Below are positions 52,443 through 60,297 of a DNA stretch of 64,000 bases, piece by piece. The translations under genes were made by a program, and so were the position numbers. Under the pieces are notes generated by a model, which was not told where the DNA came from, did no database searches, and saw nothing but the letters and a program-made list of their open reading frames with translations. Source of the stretch: CAWGCE01 sp964480915 (GTDB lineage: Bacteria; Planctomycetota; Planctomycetia; Pirellulales; Pirellulaceae); assembly GCA_964480915.1 (NCBI GenBank), contig CAYZRS010000006.1:79159-143158 (forward strand), given 5' to 3'. How positions within the stretch are numbered: position 1 is the first letter of the stretch; each line of letters begins with the position of its first letter.

Positions 52443-54308
52443 ATGCCGCTTAAGCTCTCCGAACGAATATCGATGTTGCCAGTGATCCACGGCAGTGGCG
52501 ATTTTGCGAATGCCGTTCGCCAATACCTGCTAAGTCACGCGTGCGATTGTCTGGCGGTGCCTCTACCGCCCTCGTATGAGGAAGACGTGCTGGCGGCGAT
52601 TCAATTCTTGCCGATGCCATCGATCGTTTCGCAGCGAACGACCAGTTACCGTACCGAATGGACACCCAGTCAAGAATCCGAGGAACAGGAATCGCTGGAG
52701 ACTGCCAACTACGTACCGATCGATCCGTGCCAGCCCGTCATTGCCGCACTGCGCATGGCCATGGGGGAACACATTCCGTGTGAATTCATCGATCTGGACA
52801 GCCTTGAGTTTCGTACAGAAAACTCGAGCTTGCCCGATCCCTACGCGCTCAAAAACGTATCGCTGGATCAATTCGCGGCGGCCGTACTGCCCGCGATCAG
52901 GCGTCCTGAAGACGAATTGACGATCGCCAGGATTCGACGGATGGCGAAGCGTTTGCGTGAGTTGGAAGAGCAGCATCAATCGATTGTCTTTGTTTGTTCG
53001 GTTCACGAATGGCCTTGGATTCGTGAAGCTTATACCGAACAGCTTCCCGATACGGCGTTCGACGAAGACGTTCGATCGACCGAGACGCATGTGCTCAGTC
53101 CTGAAACACTGATGTTCATGCTGGGCGAGTTGCCGTTTATCACGAGCCTCTACGAACGGGCCCGCAACAAATTGGAAGATGATGCCAATCTGTCGGTGGA
53201 TGGAGTGAAAGAGCTGCTGATTTCGGCCCGTCGGGAGTACGACCGCGAGATGGGCAGTCGGGGCCGCAAGATTACACCCCACCTCCTTTCGACGAGCCTG
53301 AAGTACATTCGCAACTTGACCCTTTTCGATCGCCGTCTTACTCCCGACTTGTACAACATCGTGATTGGTGCCAAGCAAGTAGCGGGTGACAATTTTGCGT
53401 TGCATGTGGCCGAACTGGCGGCACGGTACCAGTACGATCGTGACACGCCGTTTGAAGAAGCCCAGATGAGCATCGACAAGCTTCGTTATCCAGACGGGGA
53501 AATGGTCAGCCCTGTCAGCCGCTTGCCTGGACCGCCACTGATGTGGAGGAGCTGCAAGTTAAGGCCCCGTCCCGACGATTCGACACGGGACCAGTGGCAA
53601 ATGCGGTGGAACCCATTTGCACAGTGCAGTTGGCCGCCCGAAGATCAGCAGATCGAAGATTTCAGAACGCATGTGGCCGATCGAGCCAAAGCCATCATGG
53701 GTTCGGATCTTGCCAAGACCGAAAAATTTTCGACCAGCCTCAAAGACGGTTTGGATATTCGCGATACGTTGCGCAATTGGCACACGGGCGACTTGTACGT
53801 CAAAGTGTTACCACCATCACGAGGACATTTGGATGCCGTGGTGATGCTGTTCGATTCGCCCGTCGATCCGCGAGAGTATACTTGGCGAACAACATGGTTT
53901 GCCGAGCATCAAAACGAATCGACGCTGGCGTTTTTCGCCTCTGACTTTCGCCAAGAGATGGTCGGACCCGGGATCGGGATTGGCACTTACGGGGGAGCGC
54001 TATTTTTGTTTCCCCCAGTCGCCATCTCTGACATTTGGACCGATCGACGGCTCGATTTCACTGAGACTTTGGAAGAGAGAGTCTTGGCAGCTGCCTGCAT
54101 GTACTCTCAGTGCTCGCACATTGCACTGCTTTCCCCGTTGCCGCCTGGGGCTGGCTGGCGCCGTCTCGCAAAGCGGTTCAAAAAGAAGTGGGTCCATGTA
54201 CCGCTGGGCTCATTCGGGGCCTCGACCGTGGAACGATTGCGAACGGTCCATGTGCTGAACGGTCACGAGGTACGCAGCTATGCTGACGAATTCATCCGGA
54301 AGTGGTGA
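52443..54308 (+). CDS. Large MoxR-associated protein of unknown function
   Basis: A 621-residue protein without signal peptide or membrane helices. The start has a pattern resembling the TIKI/EreA-like group (LPVIHGSGDFANAVRQYL, AVPLPPSYEEDVL), which suggested a relation to the DUF5682 proteins often encoded with MoxR ATPases. The rest (helical 170-380, mixed to 621) contains several Trp/His-rich segments (VCSVHEWPWIREAY, WNPFAQCSWPPEDQQ). I could not confirm the family, so the call is tentative. It is transcribed with the MoxR gene (51-base gap) and may be its substrate. The 3' end overlaps the opposite-strand gene by 17 bases. Confidence 0.75.
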   Translation: MPLKLSERISMLPVIHGSGDFANAVRQYLLSHACDCLAVPLPPSYEEDVLAAIQFLPMPSIVSQRTTSYRTEWTPSQESEEQESLETANYVPIDPCQPVIAALRMAMGEHIPCEFIDLDSLEFRTENSSLPDPYALKNVSLDQFAAAVLPAIRRPEDELTIARIRRMAKRLRELEEQHQSIVFVCSVHEWPWIREAYTEQLPDTAFDEDVRSTETHVLSPETLMFMLGELPFITSLYERARNKLEDDANLSVDGVKELLISARREYDREMGSRGRKITPHLLSTSLKYIRNLTLFDRRLTPDLYNIVIGAKQVAGDNFALHVAELAARYQYDRDTPFEEAQMSIDKLRYPDGEMVSPVSRLPGPPLMWRSCKLRPRPDDSTRDQWQMRWNPFAQCSWPPEDQQIEDFRTHVADRAKAIMGSDLAKTEKFSTSLKDGLDIRDTLRNWHTGDLYVKVLPPSRGHLDAVVMLFDSPVDPREYTWRTTWFAEHQNESTLAFFASDFRQEMVGPGIGIGTYGGALFLFPPVAISDIWTDRRLDFTETLEERVLAAACMYSQCSHIALLSPLPPGAGWRRLAKRFKKKWVHVPLGSFGASTVERLRTVHVLNGHEVRSYADEFIRKW

Positions 54309-55359
54309 AAGCGGGAAGTGACCGCTCTACGCCTCGTAACGGCCTGGCCGCTCTCTCCAGTTGCTCGTAGATAGCACAGGCAAAATCCAGGTCCAACTGA
54401 ATTTCGAATGGTTGGACTGCGGTGTTCATGGGTGTGGCTGCGCTCCAGGTTCGCGGGATGACGACGACAAATCCCCCGATGATTTGGACCATGGCTGTGG
54501 GCCGGATGAGAAAAAGTTCGGTCAGTTCTGACGTGAATAATTGTGACGCGGTTTCGGGGCAACTGCTAAAGGCATTCCAGCGACTGCCAAGCGGCGTTGT
54601 CAGTGGCATCGCTTGGCCTGTTGCCTGCACGCTCTTTACCCATGTTGGTTGGTAGGCTGCAAGCGGCTCGTCGGTGCCTGCGATGAACAGATCGGGAAGC
54701 TGCGCCAGTGGCCGAAAGAAAATGATCGCCTCGGCAACTCGACGACGGCTGAACTGTTCTTTGTCTGTGTCCTCACAGAGGTTGGCTTGCAGTTGCTGCA
54801 TCGCCTTGGCAAGCTCCAGCTTGGCGGCTTCTTGGTATTCCACTTCCAGCATTGCGATGGCCTGTTTTCGATACTCACCAAACAGATTGCAGTGGACCTT
54901 CGTGGGGCAACTGGTAGGCAGGTACGGGATGGACTTGGCAGACTCGCCCAGTACGGGGGAGTGCCACGTGTTACGCAGTGATGGGTGATCAGTCACGATC
55001 TGTTGAATGCACGATTGGTGAGCTTGTGCTCGCTGGCCGGCTCGTTTCATTCGCTGCTTCGCCCGACACCCAAAGCCGACGGGAACGATCACCAGCAGCC
55101 ACTTCACGACGCGATGCAAGTTATCGTTTTGTGACAACCACTCACCAGACAAAAATTCAGGGAGGAAACAAACGGCAGCAATGAATGCAAGAACTCCGAT
55201 GAGAAATAACGTCGTTTTCAGGTTCAACCGTTGGAGTCGACGTTCAGAATAGTGGGCGCGTTGGCTTTGCGAAGTTGCCTGGCACGACGCCACCACCTCG
55301 GCCATCAGGTTGCGAGCCGCGGCGGCAGTCCGTTCTGTTTCAAACCATCGATTGGGCAT
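54292..55359 (-). CDS. Membrane protein of unknown function
   Basis: A 355-residue protein. A charged, helical N-terminus (~1-45) precedes two hydrophobic segments (~48-68 and ~82-102), followed by a ~240-residue soluble part with several Trp/Pro-rich stretches and helical segments (EYQEAAKLELAKAMQQLQANL). The rest is alpha/beta-like with a hydrophobic stretch near 310 (TAMVQIIGGFVVVIPRTW). No known domain was recognised. Translation starts at the ATG at 55359. The 3' end overlaps the gene at 52443-54308 by 17 bases, so regulation by antisense or read-through is possible but not shown. Confidence 0.72.
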   Translation of the reverse strand: MPNRWFETERTAAAARNLMAEVVASCQATSQSQRAHYSERRLQRLNLKTTLFLIGVLAFIAAVCFLPEFLSGEWLSQNDNLHRVVKWLLVIVPVGFGCRAKQRMKRAGQRAQAHQSCIQQIVTDHPSLRNTWHSPVLGESAKSIPYLPTSCPTKVHCNLFGEYRKQAIAMLEVEYQEAAKLELAKAMQQLQANLCEDTDKEQFSRRRVAEAIIFFRPLAQLPDLFIAGTDEPLAAYQPTWVKSVQATGQAMPLTTPLGSRWNAFSSCPETASQLFTSELTELFLIRPTAMVQIIGGFVVVIPRTWSAATPMNTAVQPFEIQLDLDFACAIYEQLERAARPLRGVERSLPAFTTSG

Positions 55360-55562
55360 GATGTTGAGTTGTCCGTTTGTTCTTGAAAGGATCGGGTCCC
55401 GTGCCCCAAGAAAAATAGCACACAATCGGACGGCCATAGGAAAGTCCTAGGTTTCGCCGAAATGAGCCGTTATAAGGCGATTTTGGCCGTCTGCAGGCGG
55501 CCGTAGATTTCGCTATGCTGACACATTCGAGGCAGCCCAAGTTTCACTGAAGGAGGCCCGCG

Positions 55563-56045
55563 ATGGTCCCTGCGATTCCCGAAAATTGTAATACGGTCAA
55601 CGTCTATCTGATTGTCAAAGATGCTGAGAAAGCGCTTGCTTTCTATGCGAAAGCGTTTGGTGGCGAGGTCGGCGTTTGCATGAAGATGCCGGATGGAACG
55701 GTCCTCCATGGCGAGGTCAAAATCGGCAACTCGACGATCATGGTAACTTCCGAAAACCCTCAATGGGAACTGAAATCTGCGGAAACACTGGGCGGGTCAC
55801 CTGCCTCGATCCATCTCTACGTTGACGATGCAGACTCGTCATTTGCGAAAGCGATCGCCGCCGGTTGCACCGAAATATCGCCCGTTCAAAACCAGTTCTG
55901 GGGAGATCGCTACGGTAAAGTGGCCGATCCATTCGGATTCCAATGGGGTGTCGCGACGCACATCGAAGACGTTTCAGAAGAAGAAATGGGGAAGCGTGCC
56001 CAGGCCTGGTTTGCCGAGATGGCAGAGGCGGGGCACGAAGGATGA
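55563..56045 (+). CDS. VOC-family (PhnB/glyoxalase-like) protein
   Basis: A 160-residue single-domain protein of the vicinal-oxygen-chelate superfamily: VNVYLIVKDAEKALAFYAKAFG, then HGEVKIGNSTIMV, and the second-half strand SIHLYVDDADSSFAKAIAAG with DPFGFQWGVAT. The pattern matches PhnB-like proteins, which bind a metal or small ligand but whose activity is usually undefined. A perfect AAGGAGG ribosome-binding site precedes the ATG. It stands alone and is convergent with the downstream SRAP gene. Confidence 0.9.
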   Translation: MVPAIPENCNTVNVYLIVKDAEKALAFYAKAFGGEVGVCMKMPDGTVLHGEVKIGNSTIMVTSENPQWELKSAETLGGSPASIHLYVDDADSSFAKAIAAGCTEISPVQNQFWGDRYGKVADPFGFQWGVATHIEDVSEEEMGKRAQAWFAEMAEAGHEG

Positions 56046-56073
56046 TTGCGTTGCAGTTGGTTTCCAGCCGCTG

Positions 56074-56754
56074 CTAGAACAGCTCTCGTTGAATTTCCAC
56101 GCACGCAGCGCCTTCGTTGCGTGCGTTATTTACATGCGGGCTGACTCGATCCACTTTCATTTGATCGGACGGAAAAGGGACGAGCAGCGGTTCCAAGAAT
56201 TTCCGATCTTGAAATTCAGTGTCGAGCCACATTTCATAATGCTTGGGTTCGAGGATGACCGGCATGCGTTCGTGCAGATGACTGGTAAGATCGTTGGAAT
56301 CCGTGGTGAGGATCGTGCATGTTTCGATGGGGCTGTCAGTTTCGGGGTTTTGCCAACGCTCCCACAGCCCGGCCATCGCGAATGCCGATTCGTCTTGCCG
56401 GCGTATCCAGTGAGGCTGTTTCTTCTTGCCTTCGGCACTCCATTCGAAATAGCCATCGGTCAGTATGAGACACCTTCGGCGCTTGAACGCGCTGCGAAAT
56501 GCCGGTTTGTCGGCCGCCGTTTCGCTCCGCGCGTTGATCATGCGAGCGCCCATGCGGATGTCCTTTGCCCAGGATGGCACAAGGCCCCACCGCAGCAGCG
56601 ACAGTTCACGATGCCGTTTGGGATCGTGTCTAATGACTGGGGCGTCCTGAGTCGGTGCGATGTTGAAGCGAGGTTCCAGTGTCGGGCCAACCGACAATTC
56701 AAATTGCTTCACCAAGACCGGCGTAGGTGTTCGCAGCGTAAATCTTCCGCACAT
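56074..56754 (-). CDS. yedK: SOS-response-associated peptidase (SRAP, YedK/HMCES type)
   Basis: A 226-residue protein starting MCGRFTL, with catalytic Cys2 exposed after Met removal. The active-site Asn in RFNIAPTQ, RWGLVPSWA, NARSETAADKPAFRSAFKRRRCL with DGYFEW, and HERMPVIL with the active-site His are all present. SRAP proteins form covalent adducts with abasic sites in single-stranded DNA and so protect replication. The ATG at 56754 gives the Cys2 start; a longer frame from 56952 is not supported. A 77-base gap separates it from the divergent hydrolase gene. Confidence 0.96.
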   Translation of the reverse strand: MCGRFTLRTPTPVLVKQFELSVGPTLEPRFNIAPTQDAPVIRHDPKRHRELSLLRWGLVPSWAKDIRMGARMINARSETAADKPAFRSAFKRRRCLILTDGYFEWSAEGKKKQPHWIRRQDESAFAMAGLWERWQNPETDSPIETCTILTTDSNDLTSHLHERMPVILEPKHYEMWLDTEFQDRKFLEPLLVPFPSDQMKVDRVSPHVNNARNEGAACVEIQRELF

Positions 56755-56831
56755 GAATCGACTCCTGGCGACTCGACGACAACCGCATACAGCGTTAGGC
56801 TGATCACAAACACACAATTTACGGTCACACG

Positions 56832-57995
56832 ATGCCCGCCGACAACCGTTTTGCTCATCAGGAGTATACCTCCAAACCGCCCCAAGCTGCCTACGAGATG
56901 CTGCAGCCGGCCTTGCCGTTGCGGGTCGACTGTCCCGAGTTTGCAGCACCATTAGCCCGCATCGCTGCTGAGTTGCGGGCTCAAAAAGTGGCTCATGTTT
57001 TTCTTGTCCACGGTACGATTGTGGGAACCGATACGCTGGGGCTCATGCGAGAGCTTTCGCGTTGGATGCCAGAGGTGTCGGAATACCTGTGCCAGCAAGA
57101 GAAGCTACTCGCCGACACTTTGCTCGGTGATACGGCCAACTACAGCCAAGGATTTGCTGAAGAGTTTGAGAGAGCTTTGGCGAGTGATGAGGGGCCGGTG
57201 ATCCCGGTGCGACGGTTCCTGTGGTCGAGCGAAAACCACCATTTTGGTCGCGCCGAAGCGGCGGTGCGATTGTTGGCGGAGATCAAAGCTCTGGCGCTCG
57301 CGACGGATGAACGGGTGCTTCTTTGGGGACACAGTCATGCGGGAAATGTCTTTGCCCTGCTGAGCAATCTGATTGGCGGCACGTCCAAATCGGTAGAGGC
57401 AATGTATCGAGCAGTTCGGTCGGTTGTCGGTGCTCGCCTTGAGCGTGAACAGGAATCCGAGTCTCAGGCGAATGCTTGGGGAGAAGTCGCTGCGTTGATT
57501 GATGACGGTGGTCTGCAGCATGCGGTCGATCTGGTCACTTTCGGCACGCCAATTCGTTATGGATGGGAATCGAACGGATATGGCAAGCTACTCCATTTTG
57601 TGAATCATAGGCCCGTTACGGGGTTGCCGGTTTACCGAGTCCCGTTTCCACTTTCGGTCGAGCAGATGGTCAGCTCTGAGTGTGGCGATTTTCTGCAGCA
57701 GCATTTTGTCGCAGGAACCAATTTTCCGCCGAACGTCTTGGCGTGGCGCATGTGGCAAGTGGAGCGCAAACTCGGCAAACTGTTCGAGCGGGGCAAGAAG
57801 AAGCGTCGTCTTTGGCAGCGTCTGTTGTGTGGACAGCGAGTGCCCAGTGAAGGGGATTGCCTCTTGGTCGACTATGCGGCCAGTGATCCGCAGAACGCAG
57901 CCAAGCTCATGGGGCACGGGATTTACACGCGGTCCGACTGGCTGAGCTTCCATTTAGCCGAAGTGGCGCGGCGATTCTACGGTGCGAAAGTCTGA
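56832..57995 (+). CDS. Alpha/beta-hydrolase-fold protein (lipase-like)
   Basis: A 387-residue protein with the nucleophile elbow GHSHAG (Ser168) and the oxyanion region VHGTIVGT (~59-66), fitting an alpha/beta hydrolase or lipase-like enzyme. Candidate Asp and His residues occur later (VDLVTFGTPIRYG, LHFVNHRP). No signal peptide is evident. A basic Lys/Arg segment (RGKKKRRLWQRLL) lies in the last third. Substrate is unknown. It lies 20 bases before cutA and may share a transcript with it. Confidence 0.78.
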   Translation: MPADNRFAHQEYTSKPPQAAYEMLQPALPLRVDCPEFAAPLARIAAELRAQKVAHVFLVHGTIVGTDTLGLMRELSRWMPEVSEYLCQQEKLLADTLLGDTANYSQGFAEEFERALASDEGPVIPVRRFLWSSENHHFGRAEAAVRLLAEIKALALATDERVLLWGHSHAGNVFALLSNLIGGTSKSVEAMYRAVRSVVGARLEREQESESQANAWGEVAALIDDGGLQHAVDLVTFGTPIRYGWESNGYGKLLHFVNHRPVTGLPVYRVPFPLSVEQMVSSECGDFLQQHFVAGTNFPPNVLAWRMWQVERKLGKLFERGKKKRRLWQRLLCGQRVPSEGDCLLVDYAASDPQNAAKLMGHGIYTRSDWLSFHLAEVARRFYGAKV

Positions 57996-58015
57996 TCGGA
58001 GACAAATTCAAAACG

Positions 58016-58330
58016 ATGAATGACGTCCTAGTGGTACGAACGACAATGCCCAGTCGTGAAGCGGCCGACGCCCTGGCCCTGGCGCTTGTGGAGGCTCGAT
58101 GGGCGGCTTGCGTTCAAATTGGAGGCCCCGTCGAGAGTGTGTATCGATGGGATGGCAAGATCGAGCGGGCCACCGAGTGGTCGTTATCGATCAAGACGGT
58201 GTCGCGGTTGTATCAAGAGCTCGAGCAATTTCTGATTGAAAAACACGATTACGACGTGCCTCAAATTGTTGCAGAGAAGGTGGCCGCCAGCGAATCCTAT
58301 GCGGCCTGGCTGCGAGATCAGCTGCGGTGA
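58016..58330 (+). CDS. cutA: Divalent-cation tolerance protein CutA
   Basis: A 104-residue protein with the CutA1 fold pattern: VVRTTMPSREAADALALALVEARWAACVQI, then SVYRWDGKIERATEWSLSIKTV, and YDVPQIVAEKVAASESYAAWL. CutA proteins form trimers and are linked with copper tolerance in E. coli, although the general role is not settled. The gene is followed after 24 bases by another small gene. Confidence 0.95.
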   Translation: MNDVLVVRTTMPSREAADALALALVEARWAACVQIGGPVESVYRWDGKIERATEWSLSIKTVSRLYQELEQFLIEKHDYDVPQIVAEKVAASESYAAWLRDQLR

Positions 58331-58354
58331 ACAGTTTCGGAACCGAGGAAAACA

Positions 58355-58807
58355 ATGAGACCCGACATGCTCCAGTTCCATTGCTGTGTTCACCGAGCAC
58401 CAAACGAATCAACGAAAAATCGGCAAGCTCAGTCGGTGTCAATCCGCGGACAGAAGATCACGACGATCCGATTTGAGCAGCCTTGGGAGGCGCTACCGGT
58501 CACATTTGAAGAGGCGGCGGAGCGGCTGGAGTCGATTGCCGGGCTGCATTTTGAACTCGACGGTTGGTTCATTTGGGGCGAAGGAGCCGGCGCTGGCCGC
58601 TGGCAAGTCGATGGCCAGTTGTCAGATGGTGGCGAGCACCTCGAATTTGTAGAAATGAAAGGGAAATGTCCAGCCGAGGCATTAGATCAACTGCTGTGCG
58701 CATTCGGCAGTGAACAGGCTCCCCTGGCGATCCAGCTGATCCAAGAGGGGGTCTTTGTAGACGTCGTAACGCTGAAGCAATTGGCTAAAGTCGGCCGCCT
58801 TGACTAA
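58355..58807 (+). CDS. Small protein of unknown function
   Basis: A 150-residue soluble protein. The middle is rich in aromatic and Glu residues (FEEAAERLESIAGLHFELDGWFIWG) and has a Gly-rich turn (EGAGAGRWQVDG), followed by helical segments at the end (LDQLLCAFGSEQAPLAIQLIQEG). No signal peptide or membrane helix. I do not recognise the family. It lies 24 bases downstream of cutA on the same strand. The stop codon overlaps that of the opposite-strand UDP-glucose dehydrogenase gene (CTAA). Confidence 0.7.
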   Translation: MRPDMLQFHCCVHRAPNESTKNRQAQSVSIRGQKITTIRFEQPWEALPVTFEEAAERLESIAGLHFELDGWFIWGEGAGAGRWQVDGQLSDGGEHLEFVEMKGKCPAEALDQLLCAFGSEQAPLAIQLIQEGVFVDVVTLKQLAKVGRLD

Positions 58808-60117
58808 CTGACGCGAACAGGCGGACGACCGATCGAGTAATAAGTGAACTGCGCTTCTTCCATCGTCACGATGTCGTAGAGATTGCGGCCGTCGAAAATC
58901 ACGTGGCCGCGAAGTCGTTTTTTCATGTCGGCGAAATCGGGTGTTCGGAATTCAGACCATTCGGTCATGATCGCCAACGCATCGGCGTTATCCAGCGCTT
59001 CCATCGGTCGTTCAAAATAGGTGAGCTTGTCACCGTAGATCTCTTTGACGTTGGCGTTCGCCTCGGGGTCGTGGACCTGTACTTTTGCGCCCAATTCGAG
59101 CATCCGATCGATCAGAACGAGTGCCGGAGCTTCGCGGATATCATCGGTCCGTGGTTTGAATGCCAATCCCCAGACGGCGATTGTCTTGCCATTGACGTCC
59201 CCAAAATGAGTCTCGATCTTCTGCTGAATCGTGTGTTTTTGACGTTCGTTAACCCAGTCGACGGCATCCAGGATGCGAGCTTCGATACCACACTCGCTGA
59301 AAGTGGCAATCATGGCCCGCACATCCTTCGGGAAACAACTGCCGCCATAGCCGGCGCCGGGAAAGAGGAAGGAGAAGCCAATGCGCCGATCGTGACCGAT
59401 ACCGCGACGAACATCGTTGATGTCGGCTTCAAAATGTTCGCACACGTTCGCCATCTGATTGATAAAGCTGATTTTCGTGGCGAGCATCGCGTTGGCGACG
59501 TATTTGGTCAGCTCGGCGCTCTCCGGTGACATGACCAAGAATGGATTGTCGGTACGGAGGAAGGGCCGATATAGCTTGTGGAGAATGTCTGCCACTTCTT
59601 GACGACGAACTCCAACAACGACACGGTCGGGCTTGCTGAAGTCATCGATTGCCGCGCCTTCTTTGAGGAATTCCGGGTTGCTTGCGACATCGACTTCGCG
59701 CCCGGTGAGTTCATTGAGTTTGTTGTAGAGTTTGCGGTTCGTGCCAACGGGTACGGTACTTTTGGTGACGACGACAGCGTCTTCTCGCATGTGCGGCGCG
59801 ATCGCGGCAGCCACGGCCCATAGTGCTGATAAGTTTGCCGCTCCGTCGTCACCTTGAGGCGTTCCGACTGCCAAGTAGATGACGTCGGCATCTTTCACGG
59901 CCGCTGCTGTATCGGTGGTGAAGTGCAACCGACCCAAGTCGGTGTTGCGGCGAACGAGGTCGGTAAGACCTGGCTCATAAATTGGGATTTGCCCATCATT
60001 AAGCGACTTGATTTTCGCCGCATCGATATCGATGCACGTAACGGAATTACCGCTATCGGCAAAACAAGTGCCCGTCACGAGGCCGACGTAACCAGTACCA
60101 ACAACAGCAACATTCAT
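58804..60117 (-). CDS. ugd: UDP-glucose 6-dehydrogenase
   Basis: A 437-residue enzyme oxidising UDP-glucose to UDP-glucuronate with two NAD+. The N-terminal NAD motif MNVAVVGTGYVGLVTG, EFLKEGAAIDDF, the catalytic cysteine in GAGYGGSCFPKD and the C-terminal WGLAFKPRTDDIREAP are all present. UDP-glucuronate feeds polysaccharide synthesis. The start is the ATG at 60117. The gene may be transcribed after gyrA (180-base gap on the same strand) or from its own promoter. Confidence 0.96.
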   Translation of the reverse strand: MNVAVVGTGYVGLVTGTCFADSGNSVTCIDIDAAKIKSLNDGQIPIYEPGLTDLVRRNTDLGRLHFTTDTAAAVKDADVIYLAVGTPQGDDGAANLSALWAVAAAIAPHMREDAVVVTKSTVPVGTNRKLYNKLNELTGREVDVASNPEFLKEGAAIDDFSKPDRVVVGVRRQEVADILHKLYRPFLRTDNPFLVMSPESAELTKYVANAMLATKISFINQMANVCEHFEADINDVRRGIGHDRRIGFSFLFPGAGYGGSCFPKDVRAMIATFSECGIEARILDAVDWVNERQKHTIQQKIETHFGDVNGKTIAVWGLAFKPRTDDIREAPALVLIDRMLELGAKVQVHDPEANANVKEIYGDKLTYFERPMEALDNADALAIMTEWSEFRTPDFADMKKRLRGHVIFDGRNLYDIVTMEEAQFTYYSIGRPPVRVS

Positions 60118-60297
60118 CTGGGTAACACCTTGGAAGAATTTATCGAGATGGATCGGTCAAGAACTGCGCATTTCTGCGTCCGGATGGTGAGTCGATCCGA
60201 GTCCCCATCGTAATTCGAGGGGGACTTGGTGCAAAGGTTCGAAAACCACAAGAAGTCGCCGAATCTGGGTGCCAGAGGGCGATAATCGTTGCGATTG

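Noticed and set aside
52563..53405. A 280-codon minus-strand frame within the large MoxR-associated gene
   Set aside because: No ribosome-binding site, no recognisable protein, and fully antisense to a gene with operon context.
55822..56955. A 377-codon plus-strand frame spanning the VOC gene and the whole SRAP gene
   Set aside because: It overlaps two confidently identified genes on both strands and shows no domain.
60180..60240. A possible terminator (TCCCC ... GGGGA) between gyrA and ugd
   Set aside because: The stem is short and imperfect and no T-run follows on either strand.
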